Part shown: positions 58,019 through 64,000 of the stretch, piece after piece | How positions within the stretch are numbered: position 1 is the first letter of the stretch | Layout of the letters: every line of letters begins with the position of its first letter | Program-made: the position numbers and the translations under genes | Assembly (NCBI RefSeq): GCF_026130605.1 | Contig: NZ_JANFAU010000008.1 | Span: 62,001-126,000, forward strand | Origin: Sphingomonas lycopersici | GTDB taxonomy: Bacteria; Pseudomonadota; Alphaproteobacteria; Sphingomonadales; Sphingomonadaceae | Direction: 5' to 3' | Length of the DNA stretch: 64,000 bases | Notes under the pieces: model-generated | What the model was told of the DNA's origin: nothing | Database searches by the model: none | Seen by the model: the letters and a program-made list of their open reading frames with translations, nothing else

Positions 58019-58855
58019 TCAATCGCGGATGAACGGCCGCAGCGGCGCGGGGCGGTAGCGCCCCGCCGCGACGAAGCCGGTGTTGCGGAACCCCGGCTTG
58101 CCATAGCGGAACGGACGGTTGTCGGGATCCAGCGTCGTGCCGCCGGCCGCTCGCAGCAGCGCGTCGCCCGCGGCGGTATCCCATTCCATCGTCGGCCCGG
58201 TGCGCGGATAGACATCGGCCTCGCCGCTCGCCACCAGCGCGAACTTCAGGCTCGACCCGACCGACACGCAATCGCAGATCCCGCCAGCGTCGAGCCACGC
58301 CGCGGTCGCCGGATCGGCGTGGCTGCGCGACGCGACCGCACAGGGTGGCGTATGCGGATCGCGCACCGCGATCCTGCGCTCGGCGGCGCGTGGCGCGTCC
58401 GGTGCGCGATCCGCGCGCCACGCCTGCCCGATCGTGGCGTCGCCCCAATAAAGCGCGTTGCGCGCGGGGGCATAGACCACCCCCATCGTCGGCGCGCCCT
58501 GTTCGATCAGCCCGATATTGACCGTGAAATCATTGCCGCGCCGGATGAATTCCTTGGTGCCGTCGAGCGGGTCGACAAGGAAGAAGGCGCCGTCGACATC
58601 GGGCACGCGCCCGGCGGCGGCCTCTTCCTCGGCGACGATCGGGATATGCGGGGCAACCTCGGCAAGCCCGGCAAGGATCGCCGCCTCGGCGGCGTGATCG
58701 GCGGCGGTGACGGGGGATTCGTCAGGCTTGATCGTGACCGTCGCGCCCTCGACGAAATGCCGCCACACGATGTCCCCGGCGGCCTCCGCCAATGCGATCA
58801 GCGCCTCGAGCAGCACGCCGCGATCCAGCCCGTCAATCGCTGCCTTGCCCGTCAT
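58019..58855 (-). CDS. cysQ: 3'(2'),5'-bisphosphate nucleotidase
   Basis: This 278-residue protein belongs to the inositol monophosphatase superfamily and fits CysQ, which removes 3'-phosphoadenosine 5'-phosphate formed in sulfate assimilation and other sulfo-transfer. Lithium-sensitive metal-binding motifs are visible: the EEEAAAG loop in VAEEEAAAGR, VDPLDGTKEFIRR and MEWDTAAGDALLRAAGG. KPDESPVTAADHAAE is the typical N-terminal substrate-side segment. The start at 58855 (MTGKAAIDGL) is preceded by GAGGAAG; an in-frame GTG at 58891 would add 12 residues. The nearby family A-type repeat separates it from the VOC gene. Inositol monophosphatase is less likely because of the KEF/GNDFTVN block. 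Confidence 0.9.
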   Translation of the reverse strand: MTGKAAIDGLDRGVLLEALIALAEAAGDIVWRHFVEGATVTIKPDESPVTAADHAAEAAILAGLAEVAPHIPIVAEEEAAAGRVPDVDGAFFLVDPLDGTKEFIRRGNDFTVNIGLIEQGAPTMGVVYAPARNALYWGDATIGQAWRADRAPDAPRAAERRIAVRDPHTPPCAVASRSHADPATAAWLDAGGICDCVSVGSSLKFALVASGEADVYPRTGPTMEWDTAAGDALLRAAGGTTLDPDNRPFRYGKPGFRNTGFVAAGRYRPAPLRPFIRD

Positions 58856-58886
58856 ATTCGCGATCTTCCTCTGCGCCCACCACACC

Positions 58887-59025
58887 GTCACCCCGGCCCT
58901 TCGACTGCCTGCAAGGCAGGCGCTCAGGGCAGGCCGAGCCGGGGTCCATCGTGCCGCATGCTCAGCGGCAAGAACCTCTTGTCCAGCCTTTGCCTCCCGA
59001 TGGACCCCGGCTCAAGGCCGGTGAC
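58887..59025. repeat. Family A-related long palindrome (GTCACCCCGG type)
   Basis: GTCACCCCGGCCCTTCGACT and GCCGGGGTCCATCGTG on the left are mirrored by CCCGATGGACCCCGG and AAGGCCGGTGAC on the right. A nested TGCCTGCAAGGCAGGCG palindrome and a family B-like fragment (CTTCGACTGCCTGC, GCTCAGGGCAGG) sit inside the left arm, so it looks like one repeat inserted into another. Confidence 0.75.
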
Positions 59026-59181
59026 GGAAAGGGTTCGATCGAGCCGCTCTAATCCTCGCCGCTGCTCGCACGCCAGCAACTATTTCTCCTACCGCGATAT
59101 CGCTTGCCGTGGCGCGTATCGCGCCTATGCCGGAAGCTCCGGGAAACATCCCGCGACTCGCGTTTTCTAGGGAGAGGCACG

Positions 59182-59562
59182 ATGTTCAGCCATATGATGA
59201 TCGGTTCGAACGATCTCGATCGTTCGCGCAAATTCTACGACGCCGTATTCGGCGCGGTCGGCGGCAAGCCGGGCATCCAGGACGAGAAGGGCCGGCTGGT
59301 CTATCTGCACAACGGCGGTATCTTCATGATCACCAAGCCGATCGACGGCGAAGCCGCGACGCACGGCAACGGCAGCACGATCGGCTTCGCGATGGACGGG
59401 CCGGCGCAGGCCGATGCGTGGCACCAGGCCGGGGTCGCGGCGGGCGGCACCGCGATCGAGGATGCGCCCGGGGTCCGCTCGGGCGGCGGGATGAACCTCT
59501 ATCTCGCCTATCTGCGCGATCCCGACGGCAACAAGCTCTGCGCGCTCCACCGTATGCCGTAA
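59182..59562 (+). CDS. VOC-family (glyoxalase/bleomycin-resistance-like) protein
   Basis: This 126-residue protein is a single vicinal-oxygen-chelate domain: MFSHMMIGSNDLDRSRKFYD at the N-terminus, GGIFMITKPIDGEAATHGNG in the middle and YLRDPDGNKLCALHRM at the C-terminus. His4 and the C-terminal region could bind metal as in other VOC proteins. The reaction cannot be inferred; glyoxalase I, dioxygenase and binding proteins all share the fold. GGGAGAGGCACG precedes the ATG. The frame is open further upstream but without family sequence. It converges with the P450 gene across a family B repeat. Confidence 0.88.
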   Translation: MFSHMMIGSNDLDRSRKFYDAVFGAVGGKPGIQDEKGRLVYLHNGGIFMITKPIDGEAATHGNGSTIGFAMDGPAQADAWHQAGVAAGGTAIEDAPGVRSGGGMNLYLAYLRDPDGNKLCALHRMP

Positions 59563-59567
59563 GTCCC

Positions 59568-59648
59568 CGTTCGCCCTGAGCTTGTCGAAGGGCTGCCCTT
59601 CTTCCTCGCGAAGAAAGTGCAGGGCTTCGACGGGCTCAGCCCGAACGG
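59568..59648. repeat. Family B intergenic repeat, copy 5
   Basis: CGTTCGCCCTGAGCTTGTCG is mirrored by CGACGGGCTCAGCCCGAACG, with the TTCTTCCTCGCGAAGAA inner hairpin. It lies between the convergent VOC and P450 genes. Confidence 0.9.
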
Positions 59649-59676
59649 TGGAGGGGAGCCCCTGACTTGACCTCGG

Positions 59677-61014
59677 TCACGCCGGCGTAAACGCCACCTC
59701 CAGCCGCCGCACCGCATGGACGAAATTGTTCGGCGCGATATCCATCTCGCCGGTCCAGCGGATATCGGGGAAGCGCGCGAAGATCTGGCGATAGGCTTCC
59801 TCGAGCTGCAATTGCGCGGTCATCCGCCCGATGCAGATATGCGGGCCGTAGCCGAAGGCGATATTCTTCTCGGCATTGGCGCGGGTGATATCGAAGCGAT
59901 CGGCATCGGCGAACATCGCATCATCGCGATTGGCCGCGCCATAATACATGATCACCTTCTCGCCCTCGGCGATGCGCTGCCCGCCGATCTCGGTATCGCG
60001 CGTCGCGGTGCGGCGCATGTAGATGACGGGGGAGACCATCCGCGTGATCTCGTGCACCGCATTGCTCAACAGCGTGCCGTCGGCCTGTAGCCGGGCCTTC
60101 TGATCGGGATTTTCGGTGAACAATTTCATCGCCCCGCTCAGCGAGTTGCGCGTCGTATCATTGCCGGCGAAAACGATCAGCAGCCACGCGCCGTCGAGAT
60201 AGGGATCGGGCAAATGCTCGCCGTCGACGGTCGCATTGGCGATCGCGCTCATCAGATCGGGCTGCGGATCGGCGCGACGCTTGGCGAGCATATGCCGGCC
60301 GTAATCGAACATATCCGCGACATTGGTGTTGAACAGCTCGATGAACGCCGCGATCTGCGGACTGGGTTCGGACAGGCCGTCGAGCTGGTCGATCTGCTCC
60401 ATCGCCACCTGCTGCGCCATTTCGAGGAAATGGATCCAGCCCATGAAGCGCTCGCGATCCGCCTCGGGCACCCCGAGCATCTCGCACAAAGTGAAGATCG
60501 GCAGCCGCTGGCTGAACTTCTCGACCATGTCGCAGGTGCCGAGCGGCGCCATCGCGTCGAGCAGCCGGGTCACCTCCCCTGCCACCCGCTCGCGCAGGCC
60601 CCTGATATAGGTCGCGGTGAAATAGGGCATATGCTCCTTGCGGAGCTGGCGATGCGGCAGCGCATCGAGGTTGATCATCGAATTGGTCGAGGCGGAGAAC
60701 AAGGTCGGGTGGCGCGTCTCCTCCGGCCCCAGCGCCATCAGGATGCCGCCCTTTTCGGAGCTGAACGTCTCGGGATCGCCGTTGACGCGCTTGACGTCCT
60801 CGAACCGCGTCACCGCCCAGAAGCCGACCCCGCTGCGCGGCATCGGGTGCCACATCACCGGCGCCTCAGCGCGCATCCGCGCATAGTCCGCCCAGGGCTG
60901 CCCCTTGGTGAAGGCATAGATGTCCGAAAGATCGACGTCGAGGAGCGTGGGATAGACCTGGCCGAGTGTCGGCCCCTCGCGCCCCTCGACGATATGATCG
61001 CTGACCAGCCGCAT
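59677..61014 (-). CDS. Cytochrome P450
   Basis: This 445-residue soluble bacterial P450 has all the family motifs: the I-helix oxygen-binding FAGNDTTRN, the K-helix HEITRM (ExxR), and the heme loop FGYGPHICIGR with thiolate Cys394. The start at 61014 (MRLVSDHIVEG) is preceded by AGGAGAGCGACAC. It lies 11 bases downstream of an alcohol dehydrogenase gene and in one operon with it and an LLM monooxygenase. Ferredoxin and ferredoxin reductase genes are not nearby, so electron donors must come from elsewhere. The presence of a second oxygenase in the operon points to degradation or modification of a hydrophobic compound such as a terpenoid, steroid or alkane, but the substrate is unknown. Confidence 0.94.
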   Translation of the reverse strand: MRLVSDHIVEGREGPTLGQVYPTLLDVDLSDIYAFTKGQPWADYARMRAEAPVMWHPMPRSGVGFWAVTRFEDVKRVNGDPETFSSEKGGILMALGPEETRHPTLFSASTNSMINLDALPHRQLRKEHMPYFTATYIRGLRERVAGEVTRLLDAMAPLGTCDMVEKFSQRLPIFTLCEMLGVPEADRERFMGWIHFLEMAQQVAMEQIDQLDGLSEPSPQIAAFIELFNTNVADMFDYGRHMLAKRRADPQPDLMSAIANATVDGEHLPDPYLDGAWLLIVFAGNDTTRNSLSGAMKLFTENPDQKARLQADGTLLSNAVHEITRMVSPVIYMRRTATRDTEIGGQRIAEGEKVIMYYGAANRDDAMFADADRFDITRANAEKNIAFGYGPHICIGRMTAQLQLEEAYRQIFARFPDIRWTGEMDIAPNNFVHAVRRLEVAFTPA

Positions 61015-61025
61015 GTGTCGCTCTC

Positions 61026-62096
61026 CTAGGGACGCACCACCATCTTGCATTGCGCCTCGGGATCGCCGAGCGCGCGAAAGGCATCGGCGACGCCCTCCAG
61101 CCCCACTTCGGCGGTGATCGCCGGGCGCACGTCGATCACCCCTTCGGCGATATGATGGAGCGTGCGGGCGAATTCCTCGGGGGTGTAGCCGAGCACGAAT
61201 TTGAGCTCGAGGCTCTTGTTGATGCACAGAAACGGCTCGATCGCGTCGGTCTGCATGCACACCCCGACGACGAGGATCTGCGACCCCACCGGTACCGCCT
61301 CGATCAGCGACTGGATCACCCCGGGCACCCCGACGCATTCGAAGATCACCGCGCGCTTGCCGGTATTGCCGGTCAGCGCGAGCACCGACCGCTCGGTGCG
61401 CGAATGCGGCACCCCCAGCGCGCTCCAGCGGGAATGCGGATTTTCCGCCGCCGGATCGATCACCACATCGGCGCCGAACGCCTCGGCCACGCGGCGCCGC
61501 GCGGGGGAATAGTCTGACGCGATCACCGGCCCCAGCCCGCGCGCCTTGAGCGCGGCGATCACCGCCAGCCCGACCGGGCCGCAGCCGACGACGAGATTGA
61601 CGGTATCCGGCCCCGCATCGCTTTCCGCCACGGCATGTTCGCCGACCGCGAACGGCTCGGTCATCGCCGCCTGGACGTCGCCGAGGCCGTTGGGGACCGC
61701 GAGCAGCATCGGCTCGGTCAGCACGATCGCCTCGCCGAACCCGCCGGGGTAGCGGTTCGAATAGCCGACCGTTTCGAAGCCTTGCGGGGTGGCGACCACC
61801 GGCATTGCGACGACCCGCGTCCCCGCCTTCAATCGCCGGTCGGTATCGGGGCCGTGATCGAGGATTTCGGCGCAGAATTCGTGGCCGAAGACGATATCGC
61901 GGGTCGGATCGATCAGCGCGGGCTCGCCGCTGCGCCGCCCGAGTTCGACCATTGTTTCCATCGCATGCACGGCATGAAGATCGGAGCCGCAGATCCCGCA
62001 GCACAGGGTCCGCGCCAGCACCTGTCCCGCGCCCGGCGTCGGATCGGGGACGCTATCGAGTACCAGCGACGCGCCGCGGCGGACGACCGCCCTCAT
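61026..62096 (-). CDS. Zinc-dependent medium-chain alcohol dehydrogenase
   Basis: This 356-residue medium-chain dehydrogenase has the catalytic zinc ligands in TLCCGICGSDLH and GHEFCAEI, and an NAD-binding fold (VVGCGPVGLAVIAALKARG followed by Asp in IASDYS, which favours NAD). The four-cysteine structural zinc lobe of classical alcohol dehydrogenases is missing; its place is taken by PVVATPQGFETVGYSNRYPGG. The start at 62096 overlaps the stop of the LLM monooxygenase gene in the form ATGA, so the two are translationally coupled. It probably oxidises an alcohol produced by the P450 or the LLM enzyme. Confidence 0.9.
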   Translation of the reverse strand: MRAVVRRGASLVLDSVPDPTPGAGQVLARTLCCGICGSDLHAVHAMETMVELGRRSGEPALIDPTRDIVFGHEFCAEILDHGPDTDRRLKAGTRVVAMPVVATPQGFETVGYSNRYPGGFGEAIVLTEPMLLAVPNGLGDVQAAMTEPFAVGEHAVAESDAGPDTVNLVVGCGPVGLAVIAALKARGLGPVIASDYSPARRRVAEAFGADVVIDPAAENPHSRWSALGVPHSRTERSVLALTGNTGKRAVIFECVGVPGVIQSLIEAVPVGSQILVVGVCMQTDAIEPFLCINKSLELKFVLGYTPEEFARTLHHIAEGVIDVRPAITAEVGLEGVADAFRALGDPEAQCKMVVRP

Positions 62097-63304
62097 TCCG
62101 CGGCGTCCGTTTTCTTGTCGAGCCCCATCGCCGCGAGGATTTCGGGGCGGATATTCTCGGTGCCCTTCTGCTGGATATGCTGCGCGACCCGCGCGCCGAC
62201 CGCCGCCTGCGCCTCGCCGATGAAGCGTGGCCGGTTGTCGCGCGCCCAGGCGAGCGAGGTATCGCGGTTGATGTTGAGATCCTGGAACTTGGGCATCACG
62301 TAGCGCGCGATCAGCTCGTAGGATTTCTTCTTGGCGTCCCATTCGGCCCAATTGGTGTCGAGCGTCAGGAACGCGCCGAACCCGCCCGATTGCTGCTGGA
62401 GCCGCTCGATCTGGCGAACCGCATCCTCGGGCGTCCCGACCACCGCCATGCCGTTGTCGACCAGGGCATCGATCGGATCGCCCTCGGTCGGGGCGAGCGG
62501 CAGCGCGGCGACCTCGCGGAAATAATAGAGCCAGTCCTCGATCCCGAAGCGCACCTGCGCGCGCGCCTCCTCGCGCGTCGCGGCGACGTGCATCGGGCCG
62601 ACCAGCCGCCAGCGGCCGCGGTCCATCGTCTTGCCGTTCTCGCGCGCGACATCTTCGGCGATCGCCCAATTGGAGGCGAGCGCGTTGAACCCGCCGGTCT
62701 GCGTCGCGCCGATCGACAGGATGCCGACCCCGTTGCGCCCCGCCGCCTGCGCGCCGGTCGGCGACACCTGGCTCGCCACCGCAATCTCGACCGAGGGGCG
62801 GGTATAGGGCGTCATCTGCAACTTGGCTTCGGCGAGCTCGAACCAGTCGGTCTTGCGCGTCACCGTCTCGCCGCGCAGCAGCCGCACCAGCACGTCGAGC
62901 GCCTCGTCCATCCGGTCGCGCTGCTTCGCCACCGGGATGCCCATCATGAAGGCGTCGGAGGGCAAGGCCCCCGGCCCGACCCCGAACATCACCCGCCCGC
63001 GCGTCATGTGATCGAGCTGGTTGATGCGGTCCGCCAGCATCAGCGGGTGGTGATAGGGCAGCGACGACACCCCGGTGCCGAGCCGGATGTTGCGCGTCCG
63101 CTCGGCGGCGAAGGCGATGAAGAGTTCGGGGCTGGCGATCAGCTCATAGCCGGCGGAATGATGCTCGCCGATCCACGCTTCGTCATAGCCGAGCTTGTCG
63201 AGATGGACGACCAGATCGAGATCGCGTTCGATCGCCTGAGTCGGATTCTCCCGCAACGGGTGGAACGGCGCGATGAACGTGCCGAATCGCAGCTTCTCGC
63301 CCAT
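62093..63304 (-). CDS. LLM-class flavin-dependent monooxygenase
   Basis: This 403-residue protein is of the bacterial-luciferase-like flavin monooxygenase class. MGEKLRFGTFIAPFHP opens the TIM barrel, YDEAWIGEHHSAGYELIASPE and RLGTGVSSLPYHHPLMLADR are the typical flavin-site blocks, and GRVMFGVGPGALPSD follows. Related enzymes oxidise limonene or act as Baeyer-Villiger or desulfurising monooxygenases and need a reductase for FMNH2, which is not encoded here. CAAGGAGAGACGCTTC precedes the ATG. It is the first gene of the LLM-ADH-P450 operon. A substrate of terpenoid type is an inference from the family and the partners. Confidence 0.92.
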   Translation of the reverse strand: MGEKLRFGTFIAPFHPLRENPTQAIERDLDLVVHLDKLGYDEAWIGEHHSAGYELIASPELFIAFAAERTRNIRLGTGVSSLPYHHPLMLADRINQLDHMTRGRVMFGVGPGALPSDAFMMGIPVAKQRDRMDEALDVLVRLLRGETVTRKTDWFELAEAKLQMTPYTRPSVEIAVASQVSPTGAQAAGRNGVGILSIGATQTGGFNALASNWAIAEDVARENGKTMDRGRWRLVGPMHVAATREEARAQVRFGIEDWLYYFREVAALPLAPTEGDPIDALVDNGMAVVGTPEDAVRQIERLQQQSGGFGAFLTLDTNWAEWDAKKKSYELIARYVMPKFQDLNINRDTSLAWARDNRPRFIGEAQAAVGARVAQHIQQKGTENIRPEILAAMGLDKKTDAAE

Positions 63305-63415
63305 GAAGCGTCTCTCCTTGCTACATAACTTTTGTTCTGCGACGCAGGCTATGGGAGAGTCGGGGCGGAATCCAGCTTATTCGTGCGGGCTAAATTGGAG
63401 GACGCAAACTCTCCC

Positions 63416-63497
63416 CGTTCGCCCTGAGCTTGTCGAAGGGTCGCCCTTCTTTGCGAGGAAGAAAGTGCAGGGCTTCGACAGGCTCAGCCCGAATGGG
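63416..63497. repeat. Family B intergenic repeat, copy 6
   Basis: CGTTCGCCCTGAGCTTGTCG is mirrored by CGACAGGCTCAGCCCGAATG, with the TTCTTTGCGAGGAAGAA inner hairpin. It lies between the start of the LLM operon and the end of ccmH. Confidence 0.88.
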
Positions 63498-63508
63498 GAG
63501 AGGTGGTT

Positions 63509-63925
63509 CTACTCGTTCGTTCTCCGCCGCCGCCGGAAGCTCGCGCGCGCGATCCACGCGCCCAATCCGAGCAGCACCAGCGGCGCCAGCCACAAGGGCA
63601 AGGTGACCGCCGAAAGCGGCGGATCGTAGGTGATATAATCGCCGTAGCGCGCGATCAGCCATTTGCGGATCTGCGCGGGCGTCTCCCCCGCGGCGATGCG
63701 CTGGCGGATCATCGCGCGCATGTCGCCCGCCATATCGGCGTCGCTGTCGGCGATCGACTGGCCCTGGCAGACGACGCAACGCACCGTTTCCATCAGCGCC
63801 TTGGCCTTCGCCTCCTGCGCGGCATCGGGCAATTGGGTATAGGCCAAGGCAGCGGGCGGCAGCCCCGAATCCGCCGCAGCCGGCGCGGCGCACAGCAACA
63901 GCGCGAGGAGCGCGGCACGCCTCAT
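63509..63925 (-). CDS. ccmH: Cytochrome c maturation protein CcmH (N-terminal/CcmH-type)
   Basis: This 138-residue protein has a signal peptide (MRRAALLALLLCAAPAAA), the heme-handling thiol motif VRCVVCQGQSIADSDADMA, and a C-terminal membrane anchor (LPLWLAPLVLLGLGAWIA) followed by a basic tail. CcmH reduces or holds the CXXCH cysteines of apocytochrome c for heme attachment in the periplasm. The start at 63925 forms an ATGA overlap with the stop of the upstream gene, which is the end of ccmG/dsbE; a GTG five codons earlier is less likely. The order ccmG-ccmH is typical of the ccm operon, the rest of which lies beyond the window. Confidence 0.9.
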   Translation of the reverse strand: MRRAALLALLLCAAPAAADSGLPPAALAYTQLPDAAQEAKAKALMETVRCVVCQGQSIADSDADMAGDMRAMIRQRIAAGETPAQIRKWLIARYGDYITYDPPLSAVTLPLWLAPLVLLGLGAWIARASFRRRRRTNE

Positions 63926-64000
63926 CGCGCGGCGCGCCACGCCTGATAGATCGCGTCCACCTCGTCGGCCCGGATATCGCCGACATGCTGCTTCACGATC
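63922..64000 (-). CDS. ccmG: Thiol:disulfide interchange protein CcmG/DsbE, C-terminal fragment
   Basis: Only the last 25 residues are in the window: IVKQHVGDIRADEVDAIYQA followed by WRAAR. This matches the end of CcmG/DsbE thioredoxin-like proteins (the strand that reads xHVGxI and the terminal helix), which reduce apocytochrome c and CcmH. The stop TGA overlaps the ccmH ATG. The active-site cysteines lie outside the window, so the call rests on the short C-terminus and on the ccmH neighbour. Confidence 0.6.
   Translation of the reverse strand, partial: IVKQHVGDIRADEVDAIYQAWRAAR

Overview
The window is about 64 kb of GC-rich, densely coding chromosomal DNA from an alphaproteobacterium, most probably Sphingomonas or a close relative. 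Pointers are a TonB-dependent receptor, an RNase E with an acidic insertion, a class I ribonucleotide reductase whose NrdA has no ATP-cone, a PHA depolymerase, and abundant palindromic intergenic repeats of the kind known from sphingomonads. Most of it is core genome. I see no rRNA, tRNA, CRISPR array, prophage or intact transposase. The taxonomic call is inferred from protein resemblance only.

Layout. 1-2.3 kb: 3' end of a TonB receptor and a lactate 2-monooxygenase-like flavoenzyme. 2.3-15.9 kb: rplJ-rplL with an L10 leader and terminator, then two minus-strand genes (a proline-rich membrane protein and an alpha-amino-acid ester hydrolase), then rpoB-rpoC with its own promoter; the usual rplJL-rpoBC operon is therefore split. 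15.9-23.5 kb: a decayed GIY-YIG nuclease gene between inverted REP-like ends, folA with a small upstream membrane ORF under a BlaI/CopY-like operator, glcB with a divergent LysR gene, thyA, a RadC-like JAB protein, a lipoprotein methyltransferase and prfB. 23.6-30.4 kb: PBP1A, an amidase and rne with a long structured leader. 30.6-34.4 kb: an overlapping four-gene operon (M48 protease, DsbA-like protein, YadGH-type ABC exporter). 34.5-43.7 kb: an Lrp regulator with methionine gamma-lyase, PHA depolymerase, an ABC exporter, a saccharopine-dehydrogenase-like protein, and rnr coupled to a small membrane protein. 43.9-48.9 kb: a GGDEF-EAL-PilZ protein and nrdA behind tandem NrdR-like boxes. 49.2-55.9 kb: a PAP2 phosphatase, a 271-bp MITE-like palindromic element, a fused-permease ABC transporter with a structured leader, two small membrane proteins and nrdB. 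56-64 kb: an orphan ExbD, an outer-membrane protein, CysQ, a VOC protein, an LLM monooxygenase-alcohol dehydrogenase-P450 operon and the end of a ccm locus.

How the genes work together. DNA-precursor supply is well represented (folA, thyA, nrdA, nrdB), as are transcription and RNA turnover (rpoB, rpoC, rne, rnr) and the cell wall (PBP1A, amidase). The accessory part most likely to hold undescribed biochemistry is the LLM-ADH-P450 operon. The most unusual non-coding structures are the nested-palindrome element at 50151-50421, the REP-bounded GIY-YIG remnant at 15916-16278, and three families of intergenic repeats, one copy of which lies between rpoB and rpoC.
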